Shown: one piece after another, positions 18,063 to 27,668 of the stretch
Position numbering within the stretch: the first letter of the stretch is position 1
Layout of the letters: each line of letters starts with the position of its first letter
Source: Methylotenera mobilis JLW8
Lineage (GTDB): Bacteria; Pseudomonadota; Gammaproteobacteria; Burkholderiales; Methylophilaceae
DNA length: 64,000 bases
Direction: 5' to 3'
NCBI RefSeq assembly: GCF_000023705.1
Contig: NC_012968.1
Coordinates: forward strand, 868,001-932,000
Made by a program: the position numbers and the translations under genes
Notes under the pieces: model-generated
What the model saw: only the letters and a program-made list of their open reading frames with translations
The model's database searches: none
Told to the model about the DNA's origin: nothing

Positions 18063-19085
18063 ATGAACAATTTAATTACACCTGAGCAAGGCAATCCAGT
18101 ATCAACAGTCAGCGAGTCTGCGGCTGCATTTTTAACCATAGACGAAGCGAGCGAAGGTCAGCGCATTGATAACTTTCTAACCAAAACCTTAAAAGGCGTG
18201 CCTAAGAGCCATGTTTACCGCATTTTGCGCAGTGGTGAAGTGCGCGTGAATAAAAAGCGCATAGATGCAGATTTTCGCCTAAGTTTAGGCGATGTGGTGA
18301 GGGTGCCGCCTACGCGCTCAACTGCGGTTGAAAAAACCGAGTCGGCAGTACCTGTGACCTCAAAATTCGAGCAGGCGGTTATTTATGAAGATGATGCCAT
18401 GCTAGTGATTGATAAGGCGGCTGGTTTTGCTGTGCACGGTGGCAGTGGCATTAGCCGTGGCGTGATTGAGCAATTGCGCTTAGAGCGCCCACGCGCTAAG
18501 TTTTTAGAGCTGGTGCATCGTTTGGACCGTGAAACCTCAGGCGTATTGATGCTTGCTAAGAAGAGAAGCGCATTGGTGGCGCTGCATGAGGCGATTCGCA
18601 ACAATCAGACTGATAAACGTTATCTGGTATTAGTGCAGGGTGAGTGGTTAGAGCCTAAAAAGCGCGTGGTGTTGGATTTGCAGAAATACGTACTGCCTAA
18701 CGGTGAGCGCCGCGTTAACGTGGTAACTGACGTGTCTAAAGACAAGTTTGGTGAGCGCCAGACTTCAGAAACCATGTTCAGGCTGCTTAAAAATTTCAGC
18801 CATCCTGTCATCGGCAAGTTTAGTTTATTAGAGGCGCAACTAGTGACGGGCAGAACGCATCAACTGCGTGTGCAATTGGCGCATTTAGGCTTTCCTATCG
18901 TGGGTGATGATAAGTATGGCGATTTTGACTTAAACAAATTTTTAGCTAAGCATGGTTTAAAGCGTATGTTCTTGCATTCGTCAGTGACCAAAATACGCCA
19001 TCCCTTAACCGCGGAAAAATTAGAGTTAATTGCACCAGTGCCAGCCGAGTTAAATAAGTTTTTAATTAAATTAGAGAAAGAGTAA
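18063..19085 (+). CDS. rluC: 23S rRNA pseudouridine synthase RluC
   Basis: A 340-aa RluA-family enzyme that converts specific uridines of 23S rRNA to pseudouridine. It has an S4 RNA-binding domain (about 33-85) and the catalytic motif HRLDRETSG with Asp155, followed by GRTHQLRVQLAH. The long N-terminal leader before S4 and the divergent rne neighbour match RluC of other proteobacteria. It begins an operon-like run with a HAD phosphatase, a Rieske protein and SppA. RluD is a less likely alternative. Confidence 0.9.
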   Translation: MNNLITPEQGNPVSTVSESAAAFLTIDEASEGQRIDNFLTKTLKGVPKSHVYRILRSGEVRVNKKRIDADFRLSLGDVVRVPPTRSTAVEKTESAVPVTSKFEQAVIYEDDAMLVIDKAAGFAVHGGSGISRGVIEQLRLERPRAKFLELVHRLDRETSGVLMLAKKRSALVALHEAIRNNQTDKRYLVLVQGEWLEPKKRVVLDLQKYVLPNGERRVNVVTDVSKDKFGERQTSETMFRLLKNFSHPVIGKFSLLEAQLVTGRTHQLRVQLAHLGFPIVGDDKYGDFDLNKFLAKHGLKRMFLHSSVTKIRHPLTAEKLELIAPVPAELNKFLIKLEKE

Positions 19086-19091
19086 GTGGTA

Positions 19092-19748
19092 ATGCCAAAG
19101 AAGTTTGATTTAATCGTATGGGATTGGGATGGCACGTTAGCGGATTCTACCGGCATGATCGTCAATGCCATTTTGAAAGCAGCAGAGCAGGTTGGTTTGC
19201 CTGCAATTACGCGTGAAGCTGCAAGTAGTATCATCGGTTTAGGTTTGCGCGAGTCGATTCAGGCGTTATATGGCGATATTCCAGCCACACAGGCGCAAGC
19301 ACTTGCCGCACAATATAATGCTAATTATTATGCTGAAGAGGGTGAGATACTCTTGTTTTCTGGGGCGGCTGACACCATTGTTGAGCTAAATAAACGTGGC
19401 TTTAAATTGGCGGTAGCAACCGGTAAAGGTCGTAGAGGCCTGAACTTGGCTTTGGAGCATGCAGGCTTGACCCGGCAGTTTCATGCCACGCGTACGGTGG
19501 ATGAGTGCTTTTCTAAGCCGCATCCGCAAATGCTGGATGAGTTGATGGATCACTTAGTGGTGCTGCCTGAGCGTACCTTAATGATAGGTGACACCAGTTA
19601 TGATTTACAGATGGCTAAAAATGCAGGGGTTAGTGCCGTTGGCGTCACTTACGGAGCACAGCCTGCAGAGCATTGGCAGCATCTAGACCCAGTTGCACAA
19701 TTTGATGCATTTTCCGATTTGCGTCAGTGGTTATTAGAACACGCTTAG
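19092..19748 (+). CDS. HAD-IA family phosphatase (Gph-like)
   Basis: A 218-aa HAD hydrolase with motif I WDWDGTLADST (nucleophile Asp11, acid/base Asp13), motif II in AVATGKG, a Lys in FSKPHP and motif III GDTSYDLQMAKNAG. It resembles phosphoglycolate phosphatases and pyrophosphatase-like HADs; the substrate cannot be assigned from the sequence. I use the ATG at 19092; a GTG at 19086 is in frame. It begins 6 bp after the rluC stop. Confidence 0.85.
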   Translation: MPKKFDLIVWDWDGTLADSTGMIVNAILKAAEQVGLPAITREAASSIIGLGLRESIQALYGDIPATQAQALAAQYNANYYAEEGEILLFSGAADTIVELNKRGFKLAVATGKGRRGLNLALEHAGLTRQFHATRTVDECFSKPHPQMLDELMDHLVVLPERTLMIGDTSYDLQMAKNAGVSAVGVTYGAQPAEHWQHLDPVAQFDAFSDLRQWLLEHA

Positions 19749-19760
19749 AAAGTTGGCAGT

Positions 19761-20123
19761 ATGCACATAGAGCAGGATATGATTGCGATTGATAGTGCCG
19801 CCGTGCAAGATGGCGGCAAGGGTGTTAGGTTTTCGCTGCCGGCACTGGGTGAGTTTGCCACCGGTTTTGTGGTGCGTTTTAACCAATTGCCCTATGCTTA
19901 TGTAAACCAATGTGCACACGTTTCTGTCGAACTGGATTGGAACGAAGGCGAGTTCTTTACCGCGCAGGGTGATTATTTAATCTGTGCTACGCACGGTGCC
20001 CATTATCGCCCTGATAATGGTTTCTGTGTGCTGGGGCCGTGCAAGGGTAAAAGTTTGAAACCGATAGCGTTGGTTGAGCAGAATCAAAAAATAATGATCA
20101 ACCTAGCGTCTATTTCTAAATAA
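19761..20123 (+). CDS. Rieske [2Fe-2S] domain protein
   Basis: A 120-aa stand-alone Rieske ferredoxin-like protein. Cluster ligands are visible as Cys51-x-His53 and Cys75-x2-His78 (ICATHGAHYRPDNG). There is no signal peptide or membrane anchor, so it is cytoplasmic. The neighbours are a HAD phosphatase (12 bp upstream) and sppA. Its electron-transfer partner is unknown. Confidence 0.85.
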   Translation: MHIEQDMIAIDSAAVQDGGKGVRFSLPALGEFATGFVVRFNQLPYAYVNQCAHVSVELDWNEGEFFTAQGDYLICATHGAHYRPDNGFCVLGPCKGKSLKPIALVEQNQKIMINLASISK

Positions 20124-20164
20124 AATAAATGACTAATTAAAATAATTGTTAAGTGAGTATACAA

Positions 20165-21163
20165 ATGACTGAGCAGAATCAACATAACGCAGACAGCAAC
20201 TCATCTGCAACCGAAGATAGCGCTTGGCAGCGTGGTGTCATAGAGAAGTTAGCGACCGCTGCATTAACCGAACAAAAGACAGCTCGCCGTTGGAGTACTT
20301 TTTTTAAATCGCTGACGTTTGGCTATCTTCTTATTTTCCTACTGATGCTGTTTGGGATAATGGGCGGAGATAAAAAATCGCTAGAAGCACATACCGCCTT
20401 AATTGAAATCAACGGTGTGATTCAGGCCGGCGGTGATGTTACGGCAGATGCGGTAATATCCAGCTTGAAAGAGGCCTACGATAACAAAGGCACCAAAGGC
20501 ATTATTTTAAGAGTGAATAGTCCAGGCGGAAGCCCAGTGCAGGCCGGGATTATCAATGATGAAATTAGACGCCAAAAGACATTGCATCCTAGTATCCCGG
20601 TATATGCTGTGGTAGAAGATATTTGTGCGTCAGGTGGTTATTATATCGCCGCTGCAGCAGACAAAATCTATGTAGATAAAGCGAGTATCGTTGGCTCTAT
20701 CGGTGTGCTGATGGATGGCTATGGCTTTACTGAAGCTATGAAAAAAGTGGGTGTAGAGCGCCGCTTAATGACGGCGGGTGAGAACAAAGCCATGCTAGAC
20801 CCATTCTCACCAGTGAATCCGCATCATCAAGAGTTGGCGCAGGCGATGTTGAATGAAATTCATGAGCAGTTTAAAACAGTGGTACGTCAAGGTAGAGGCG
20901 CTCGTCTAAAAGAAACGCCGGAAACCTTCAGCGGTTTGTTCTGGAGTGGTGAGCAAAGTATCAAAATCGGCTTGGCTGATGGCATGGGTAGTGCGGAATA
21001 CGTTGCACGAGAAGTTATCAAGCAAGAAGATATTGTAGACTTTACCTACCAAGATGACTTTGCCAGCCGTATTGCTAAGCGCATTGGTGCCAGTGCCAGC
21101 GCTGCAATCGGTGAAGTGATTTCCAAGCAGTTAGTCGATGCTGGTCAAATCAAGCTGCGTTAA
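20165..21163 (+). CDS. sppA: Signal peptide peptidase SppA (S49, short form)
   Basis: A 332-aa membrane-anchored serine protease of family S49 that degrades leftover signal peptides. One membrane segment lies at about 50-66. The catalytic dyad is Ser156 (ICASGGYY) and Lys208 (GENKAML), 52 residues apart as in Bacillus SppA (Ser147/Lys199). The ATG at 20165 has GTGAG 7 nt upstream; a GTG at 20153 is in frame. Its stop overlaps the convergent ppk2 stop. Confidence 0.9.
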   Translation: MTEQNQHNADSNSSATEDSAWQRGVIEKLATAALTEQKTARRWSTFFKSLTFGYLLIFLLMLFGIMGGDKKSLEAHTALIEINGVIQAGGDVTADAVISSLKEAYDNKGTKGIILRVNSPGGSPVQAGIINDEIRRQKTLHPSIPVYAVVEDICASGGYYIAAAADKIYVDKASIVGSIGVLMDGYGFTEAMKKVGVERRLMTAGENKAMLDPFSPVNPHHQELAQAMLNEIHEQFKTVVRQGRGARLKETPETFSGLFWSGEQSIKIGLADGMGSAEYVAREVIKQEDIVDFTYQDDFASRIAKRIGASASAAIGEVISKQLVDAGQIKLR

Positions 21164-21972
21164 TCATTAATCACAATAGATTTGAACGCCTCCGGCACTG
21201 GTGGGTAGTTCAAATCTAGTTTCTTGAGTGTGTTGAGCAGTAGTTTGGATATCAACAGGTTCCGGTTAGTTTTTGAATCAGCCGGCACGATATACCAAGG
21301 GGCATGCTCTGTGGAGGTGGCCCTGATTGCCTGCTCATAAGCGTCACTGTAATCTGACCACGACTCGCGCTCTTTCAGGTCGCCTGGATTGAATTTCCAG
21401 CTTTTGATTGGGTTATCCAGACGTTCTTGTAAGCGTTTCTTTTGTTCCTGTTTCGAAATATGCAAGTAGCATTTAATGAGGGTAGTGCCAGTTTCTGCTA
21501 ACAGGCGCTCAAAATCGTTTATTTGCTTATATCTGCGTTCACATTCTGCTTCATCAATCCATTTGTGTACTTTAACGATCAGCACATCCTCATAATGGCT
21601 GCGGTTAAAAATCACCAACTCACCGGTACGCGGTACTTGCTGGTGTACGCGCCATAGATAGTCGTGCGCTAACTCTTCGCTATTTGGCGCCTTAAAGCTT
21701 GCTACACGTATGCCTAATGGGTCGGTTTCTCTAAATACATGGCGTACTGTGCCATCCTTGCCGCTAGTATCCATACCTTGCAGAATCAGCAGTATTTTGT
21801 GCTTGCCTTGTGCATGTAAAATATCCTGATACGCATTGATTTCACTTGCCAGTTCAAATAGCACGGCCTCATTTTCTTCTTTGCTGCCGCTGCGCTCGGT
21901 TTTATCTTTGGTGTCAAAATCTTTGAGCGAGAATTTTTTTTGGTTTACACGATATCTATCAAGGTTTGCCAT
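21160..21972 (-). CDS. ppk2: Polyphosphate kinase 2 family enzyme
   Basis: A 270-aa PPK2-family protein that transfers phosphate between polyphosphate and nucleotides. The Walker A-like loop GMDTSGKDG is at residues 66-74, followed by FKAPNSEELAHDYLWR and FNRSHYEDVL (about 122-131). The length and these motifs fit the class that phosphorylates AMP/ADP (PPK2-related family), but nucleotide preference cannot be read here. It ends tail-to-tail with sppA; a terminator at 22083-22118 separates it from pgi. Confidence 0.88.
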   Translation of the reverse strand: MANLDRYRVNQKKFSLKDFDTKDKTERSGSKEENEAVLFELASEINAYQDILHAQGKHKILLILQGMDTSGKDGTVRHVFRETDPLGIRVASFKAPNSEELAHDYLWRVHQQVPRTGELVIFNRSHYEDVLIVKVHKWIDEAECERRYKQINDFERLLAETGTTLIKCYLHISKQEQKKRLQERLDNPIKSWKFNPGDLKERESWSDYSDAYEQAIRATSTEHAPWYIVPADSKTNRNLLISKLLLNTLKKLDLNYPPVPEAFKSIVIND

Positions 21973-22082
21973 CGTCAGCTCCGTGAGTATTATTTTTTAA
22001 CGTATTTAGCCGAATGTATTTAACTGAATATATGTGGCTATGAGTTTATATAACTTTAATCTCAGTTTGGTGCTTAGTTAAC

Positions 22083-22118
22083 AAAAAAGCCCAACGATTT
22101 TTATCGATTGGGCTTTTT
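22083..22118 (-). terminator. Terminator after pgi-glgB operon
   Basis: The inverted repeat gcccaacgat / atcgattgggc (one bulged A) is flanked by six A and five T. It lies about 45 bp past the pgi stop on the minus strand. The poly-A/poly-T flanks make it usable in both directions. Confidence 0.82.
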
Positions 22119-22162
22119 GAGGATCAACCAGGTTGGTTTTGATGCGAGATATTGGTATTTTA

Positions 22163-23821
22163 TTAGTCTGGCTTAAGCGCTTTAGTGTAGTTGATCAGAC
22201 CGTTGGTAGAGCTATCATAGTTGCTTACTACTTCATCGTTGGTAAGTTGTGGCAGAATTTGCTGTGCAATTTGCTTGCCGTATTCAACGCCCCATTGATC
22301 GTAGCTATTGATATCCCAGATAATGCCTTGTACGAATATTTTATGTTCGTACAGCGCGATTAGTTTACCCAAGGTGTTTGGCGTTAACTTGTCAAACAAG
22401 ATTGAGGTGGTCGGACGGTTACCTTCAAATGTTTTGTGCGGTAACAGTTGCTCTAATGCTTCACCTGATAAGCCTTGTTTTTCCAACTCAGCACGGGCTT
22501 GCTCGGTAGTTTTACCCAGCATCAGCGATTGTGTCTGTGCCAAAAAGTTTGCCAGCAGAATTTTGTGGTGCGCATAGCCATTACTGCTTACTTTATAGTG
22601 GCTGTGCACTGGAATCAAAAAGTCAGCCGGCACAATTTGTGTACCTTGGTGTATCAGTTGATAAAACGCATGCTGACCATTGGTACCAGCCTCACCCCAA
22701 ATTACTGGGCCTGTTTTGTAAGTGACACGGCTACCATCGCGGCAAATAAACTTACCGTTACTTTCCATGTCTGCCTGCTGCAAGTAAGCAGGGAAGCGTG
22801 ATAAGCCTTGGTCGTAAGGTAAAATCGCTTGTGAATCTACGTGGAAGAAGTTGTTGTACCACACGCCCACTAAAGCCATGATAACCGGCATGTTTTGCTC
22901 TAAAGGGGCATTTTTAAAATGCTCATCCATTTCAAATGCGCCGGTGAGCAGCTCTTCAAAGTTATCCATGCCAACGTAAAGCGCGATAGATAAACCAATA
23001 GCAGACCATAATGAGTAGCGACCGCCAACCCAATCCCAGAATGCGAACATGTTGGCGGTATCAATGCCAAAATCTTTCACAGCTTTAGCATTGGTCGATA
23101 GCGCCACAAAGTGTTTAGGCACGTGTGCTTCATCTTTTGCCGCGTTCAAGAACCATGCGCGTGCAGAATGTGCGTTGGTCATGGTTTCTTGGGTGGTGAA
23201 TGTTTTTGATGCCACAATGAATAGCGTGGTTTCTGGGTTGCAAACATTCAGTGCGCGCATTAAATGTGCGCCATCAATGTTAGATACAAAGTGTACTTTT
23301 AGATCAGGGCTTGCGTATGGTTTTAACGCATCGCATACCATTACTGGGCCAAGATCTGAGCCGCCAATACCGATGTTCACAATGTCGGTGATGCGTTTGC
23401 CGGTGTAGCCTAACCATTTGCCGCTACGTACATTGTCTGAGAATTGGCGCATTTGTGCCAATACTGCATTCACTTCCGGCATTACGTCATTGCCATCCAC
23501 CAAGATTGGTGTATTGGCGCGATTGCGAAGCGCTGTATGCAATACTGCGCGGTTTTCGGTGATGTTGATTTTCTCACCGCTAAACATTCTGTCGCGCCAT
23601 TGTTCAACGTTGGCTTCACGCGCCATTTGAAATAATAGTGGTAGCGTTTCATCGGTAATGCGGTGTTTAGAGTAATCAAGCAATATATCGGAAAACTTAA
23701 GGCTATATTTGCTAAAACGATTAGCATCATTGGCGAACATATCGCGCATGTGCATAGATGCTATTTTTTCTTGATGTTGGCAAAGTAATTGCCATACTGG
23801 GTGTTTGTTAAGACTAGCCAT
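22163..23821 (-). CDS. pgi: Glucose-6-phosphate isomerase
   Basis: A 552-aa Pgi that interconverts glucose-6-P and fructose-6-P; E. coli Pgi is 549 aa. Family signatures are [28 protein letters not shown], the [13 protein letters not shown] region with the base Glu, and [11 protein letters not shown]. It follows glgB by 26 bp on the same strand and links glucan breakdown and synthesis with the hexose-phosphate pool, which in ribulose-monophosphate methylotrophs comes from formaldehyde fixation. Confidence 0.95.
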   Translation of the reverse strand: MASLNKHPVWQLLCQHQEKIASMHMRDMFANDANRFSKYSLKFSDILLDYSKHRITDETLPLLFQMAREANVEQWRDRMFSGEKINITENRAVLHTALRNRANTPILVDGNDVMPEVNAVLAQMRQFSDNVRSGKWLGYTGKRITDIVNIGIGGSDLGPVMVCDALKPYASPDLKVHFVSNIDGAHLMRALNVCNPETTLFIVASKTFTTQETMTNAHSARAWFLNAAKDEAHVPKHFVALSTNAKAVKDFGIDTANMFAFWDWVGGRYSLWSAIGLSIALYVGMDNFEELLTGAFEMDEHFKNAPLEQNMPVIMALVGVWYNNFFHVDSQAILPYDQGLSRFPAYLQQADMESNGKFICRDGSRVTYKTGPVIWGEAGTNGQHAFYQLIHQGTQIVPADFLIPVHSHYKVSSNGYAHHKILLANFLAQTQSLMLGKTTEQARAELEKQGLSGEALEQLLPHKTFEGNRPTTSILFDKLTPNTLGKLIALYEHKIFVQGIIWDINSYDQWGVEYGKQIAQQILPQLTNDEVVSNYDSSTNGLINYTKALKPD

Positions 23822-23847
23822 TTATTTAGTAATTTATTTTCAATAGG

Positions 23848-26085
23848 TTATTGTATTTTTAAAACTATACCAGCCAATGGTGGCAACGTGATGACCACTG
23901 ATTGGCCATGATGCATCCATGGTATGTTTTCTGTGTGCAGCCCTGTGCCGTTACCCTTGTTACTGCCACCGTAGCAGTCTGCATCGCTATTGAATATTTC
24001 TGCATAGCTACCGGCTTGTGGAACACCAATGCGGTATTCATTACGTAACACGGGCGTAAAATTCAACACTATTATAACAAAACTATTGTCTAATCCGCGT
24101 CTTACGTAACTGATTATTGATTGTTCTGTATCGTGGCAATCTATCCATTCAAATCCATGTCCCTCAAAATCTAGGGTATGTAACGCATTTACCTGTTTAT
24201 AAAGGCGGTTGAGGTCGGTATGCAGTTGTTGAATGCCTTTATGCCATTTGCTACCTGCATTGTTGTCGTCAAGTAGGTGCCAGTCTAGGCTAGCGTTGAC
24301 GTTCCACTCGCGGCCTTGTCCGAACTCATTACCCATAAAATTGAGCTTTTTGCCGGGAGTTGTCATTTGATAGGTGGTCAATAAGCGCAAGTTAGCGAAT
24401 TTTTGCCATGCGTCTCCTGGCATTTTGTCTAACAGTGATTTTTTGCCGTGCACGACTTCATCATGTGAAAACGGTAACACAAAGTTTTCTGAATAAGCGT
24501 AAAGTTGACCGAAGGTCAGCTTGTCATGGTAATAACGTCTGTGTACCGGGTCGTTCTCAATGTAGGATAGGGTGTCATTCATCCAACCCATGTTCCACTT
24601 CATGCTGAAACCCAGTCCGCCCAAATATACTGGGCGCGATACCATAGGCCATGCGGTGGATTCTTCCGCAATCGTGAGCACCCCGGCAAAGTCTTCACCT
24701 ACCATAACGTTCAGCTGTTTTAAGAAATCAATCACATCCAGGTTTTCTCTACCGCCAAATTTGTTGGGCAGCCATTCACCTGGGTTGCGTGAATAGTCTA
24801 AGTACAGCATAGAGGCTACTGCATCTACACGTAAACCATCAATGTGAAACTCTTGCAGCCAGAAGTAAGCGTTGCTAATCAAAAAGTTGCGGACTTCATT
24901 GCGGCCGTAATTGAAGATATAGGTACCCCAGTCCTGATGCTCACCCAGACGAGGGTCTTCGTGTTCGTACAGTGCTGTACCGTCAAAACGCGCTAGTGCC
25001 CAATCATCTTTAGGGAAATGTCCGGGTACCCAGTCTAATATCACACCAATATTGGCTTGATGGAACGCATCGATTAAGAAGCGCAAATCATCAGGTGAGC
25101 CAAAGCGATTGGTGACACCAAAATAGCCAGTGGTCTGATAACCCCATGATTCGTTCAGTGGATGTTCTGAAATAGGCAACAGCTCTACGTGGGTGTAGCC
25201 CATCGACGCGACATGTGGCACCAATGTTTTTGCCAGTTCGCGATAGCTGAGGAAGTGCCCTTTATCGTTACGTTGCCATGAACCTAAATGCACTTCGTAG
25301 CAATTGAATGGCGCATGTAGCCAATCACGCTGCTTGCGTGCTTCTAGCCATGCTTTGTCTTCCCATTGATGGCTGCTGGTGCTGATTTTTGCTGCTGTGC
25401 CAGGGCGATGTTCAAACTCAAAACCATAAGGGTCGGTTTTAACTAGAATGTTGCCAGTATGGCGGTTCCGTATCTCAAACTTATAAGTGTCGCTGGTGGT
25501 CAGGTTGGGGATGAAAATATCCCACACACCGCTGGAGCCGTGCGCGCGCATACTGTGAATGCGTCCATCCCATTGGTTAAAGCTGCCGATAACGCTCACG
25601 CGTTCCGCATTGGGTGCCCACACTGCAAAGCGTACGCCTGCAACATTGTTTTGCGTAATGCATTGTGCACCCAGTGTTTTGTAAGCGAGTTTTAAGCGGC
25701 CTTCGCCAAAGAGATGTAGCTCATCTTGCGTGATGCTAGAGCTAAACGTGTAGGGGTCGTCTGTTTCGTAAGTGTTTGTACCTGCTGTAATTTTTAGTAG
25801 GCACGGTGCGCTCAATTCGACTTCACTAATGTGTTCAAAACTGGTGTACTCAAACAGGCCATCTTGATGTGTTTTTTCTAAATCCACCCACGTTTTGCCT
25901 ACTTTCAATTTTGCGTTGGTAGCGTATGGCAAAAACGCACGATAAGCATAATGTTGCTGCTCATCAATCTTGATGGAGTGTAGTCCTAAAAAACTGAAAG
26001 GGTCGTGATGGCGCGCTTCTAGAATGCGGTGTAGCGCGTGGGTGTAAGCTTTGGATGCAGTCTGAATTGATTTAGTTTTTAACAA
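23848..26085 (-). CDS. glgB: 1,4-alpha-glucan branching enzyme
   Basis: A GH13 branching enzyme of 745 aa that makes alpha-1,6 branches in glycogen. An N-terminal beta-sandwich (about 20-110) precedes CBM48 (about 145-225, [20 protein letters not shown]) and the TIM barrel. The catalytic nucleophile is about Asp421 ([11 protein letters not shown]) and the acid about Glu474 (TIAEEST), with the same 53-residue spacing as in E. coli. [11 protein letters not shown] holds the third catalytic Asp. It is the first gene of the glgB-pgi operon and is divergent from glgC. Confidence 0.95.
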   Translation of the reverse strand: MLKTKSIQTASKAYTHALHRILEARHHDPFSFLGLHSIKIDEQQHYAYRAFLPYATNAKLKVGKTWVDLEKTHQDGLFEYTSFEHISEVELSAPCLLKITAGTNTYETDDPYTFSSSITQDELHLFGEGRLKLAYKTLGAQCITQNNVAGVRFAVWAPNAERVSVIGSFNQWDGRIHSMRAHGSSGVWDIFIPNLTTSDTYKFEIRNRHTGNILVKTDPYGFEFEHRPGTAAKISTSSHQWEDKAWLEARKQRDWLHAPFNCYEVHLGSWQRNDKGHFLSYRELAKTLVPHVASMGYTHVELLPISEHPLNESWGYQTTGYFGVTNRFGSPDDLRFLIDAFHQANIGVILDWVPGHFPKDDWALARFDGTALYEHEDPRLGEHQDWGTYIFNYGRNEVRNFLISNAYFWLQEFHIDGLRVDAVASMLYLDYSRNPGEWLPNKFGGRENLDVIDFLKQLNVMVGEDFAGVLTIAEESTAWPMVSRPVYLGGLGFSMKWNMGWMNDTLSYIENDPVHRRYYHDKLTFGQLYAYSENFVLPFSHDEVVHGKKSLLDKMPGDAWQKFANLRLLTTYQMTTPGKKLNFMGNEFGQGREWNVNASLDWHLLDDNNAGSKWHKGIQQLHTDLNRLYKQVNALHTLDFEGHGFEWIDCHDTEQSIISYVRRGLDNSFVIIVLNFTPVLRNEYRIGVPQAGSYAEIFNSDADCYGGSNKGNGTGLHTENIPWMHHGQSVVITLPPLAGIVLKIQ

Positions 26086-26175
26086 AATATGACATCCCTA
26101 ATGATTTTAAGGTCTTTGGCTTTTATTTGTATTTTTTGCGCTATATTTAGCTAGATTATAGTGCTTTAAGCTGAT

Positions 26176-26181
26176 TATAAT
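26176..26181 (+). promoter_or_regulatory. Candidate -10 element for glgC
   Basis: A perfect TATAAT lies about 86 bp before the glgC ATG in the 181-bp glgB/glgC divergent region. No good -35 hexamer is present at 16-18 bp, so an activator may be needed. Confidence 0.35.
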
Positions 26182-26266
26182 GTAAACGCAAGCAGTCGTA
26201 CGTAAAATAAGCTAGTGAGCCCGGCTAGCGTAACTTAAGTAACTATACAAACTTCAGGAGGGCATC

Positions 26267-27559
26267 ATGTCGCAGACACGACAAGCGGATCAAAATTCAG
26301 AGCGTTTTATTAGTACCTTAACCAAAAATACCGTCGCGATGATTTTAGCGGGTGGTCGAGGCAGTCGTCTCAAAAGCCTCACAGACTGGCGCGCAAAGCC
26401 AGCTGTTCAGTTTGGTGGTAAGTTCAGAATTATTGATTTCCCGCTTTCTAATTGCGTTAACTCAGGCATCCGCCGTATTAACGTAGCCACCCAATATAAA
26501 GCTCAAAGTTTAATTCAACATATCCAGCGCGGTTGGGGTTTCTTGCGCGGTGAGTTTAATGAGTATGTCAACATTATTCCGGCGCAGCAACGGATATCTG
26601 AAGAGTGGTACAAAGGTACTGCCGATGCGGTTTATCAGAATATAGATATTTTACGTGAGGGTGGTGCCGAATACGTGCTGATTTTGGCTGGTGACCACAT
26701 ATATAAGATGGACTACGGCAAGATGTTGGCGACCCATGTGCGCAATAATGCTGATATGACTGTTGCTTGCATTAATGTACCGCTAGAGGATGCCAAAGGA
26801 TTTGGCGTGCTGGCGGTAGATGAAACCGACAGGGTGGTGGAGTTTGCTGAGAAACCGGCCAACCCTAAAGCTATGCCTGATGATCCGACCAAGGCGTTTG
26901 CCAGTATGGGGATTTATGTGTTCAACGCAAAGTTCTTATATGAGCAATTGATTCGTGATGCCGGTGACTCTAAATCTAGCCACGATTTTGGTGGCGACAT
27001 TATTCCGTACATCATTAAAAAGTATAAAGTGCAGGCACATCGTTTCACCGATAGTTGCGTAGGTGCACAGAACGGCAATTACTATTGGCGTGATGTTGGT
27101 ACGATTGATGCTTATTGGGAAGCGAACATGGAATTAACGAAAGTGATTCCTGAGCTCAATTTATACGATAGAGAATGGCCAATCTGGACTTATCAAGAGC
27201 AATTGCCGCCAGCTAAGTTTGTATTTAGAGATGAGGGCCGTACCGGTAAGGCTACTGACTCGTTGGTTTCTGGTGGCTGCTTGATTAGTGGATCATGCGT
27301 AACCAATAGCGTGCTGTTTTCGGATGTGCGCGTGCATAGTTACGCTAATATTGATGGTTCTGTGATTTTGCCTAAAGCAACGATTCACCGAAACGTTACC
27401 CTGAGAAATGTAGTGGTGGATCGTGGTTGTGTGATTCCTGAAGGCATGCAAATTGGTGTCGATTTAGCACTGGATGCTGAGCGTTTTTATGTGTCAGAAA
27501 AAGGTGTGGTGTTAGTGACCCCTGATATGCTGGGCCAGGATTTATATCGTGTAGTGTAG
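26267..27559 (+). CDS. glgC: Glucose-1-phosphate adenylyltransferase
   Basis: ADP-glucose pyrophosphorylase, 430 aa (E. coli 431). It makes ADP-glucose from ATP and glucose-1-P, the committed step of glycogen synthesis. Visible are the nucleotide loop [20 protein letters not shown], the substrate motif [13 protein letters not shown] with the sugar-phosphate Lys, and the C-terminal left-handed beta-helix. A strong AGGAGG ribosome site is present. It heads the glgC-GH57-malQ-glk run. Glycogen synthase (glgA) is not in this window. Confidence 0.95.
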   Translation: MSQTRQADQNSERFISTLTKNTVAMILAGGRGSRLKSLTDWRAKPAVQFGGKFRIIDFPLSNCVNSGIRRINVATQYKAQSLIQHIQRGWGFLRGEFNEYVNIIPAQQRISEEWYKGTADAVYQNIDILREGGAEYVLILAGDHIYKMDYGKMLATHVRNNADMTVACINVPLEDAKGFGVLAVDETDRVVEFAEKPANPKAMPDDPTKAFASMGIYVFNAKFLYEQLIRDAGDSKSSHDFGGDIIPYIIKKYKVQAHRFTDSCVGAQNGNYYWRDVGTIDAYWEANMELTKVIPELNLYDREWPIWTYQEQLPPAKFVFRDEGRTGKATDSLVSGGCLISGSCVTNSVLFSDVRVHSYANIDGSVILPKATIHRNVTLRNVVVDRGCVIPEGMQIGVDLALDAERFYVSEKGVVLVTPDMLGQDLYRVV

Positions 27560-27608
27560 GGATCGTATAGTGTAAAGATTTTGTAGCTTATTAATCGTAT
27601 AGTGTAAA
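27545..27608 (+). repeat. Three degenerate direct repeats around glgC stop
   Basis: Copies of a 15-mer start at 27545 (atcgtgtagtgtagg, the end of glgC with its stop), 27562 (atcgtatagtgtaaa) and 27594 (atcgtatagtgtaaa). The last two are identical. The 88-107 bp gap to the next gene thus seems built from copies of the glgC 3' end. Confidence 0.7.
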
Positions 27609-27668
27609 AACATGGGCTTTACGTGATTAGTTACTGTTTAATGACAATTGTTTGAGGTTTCCGTTGAA

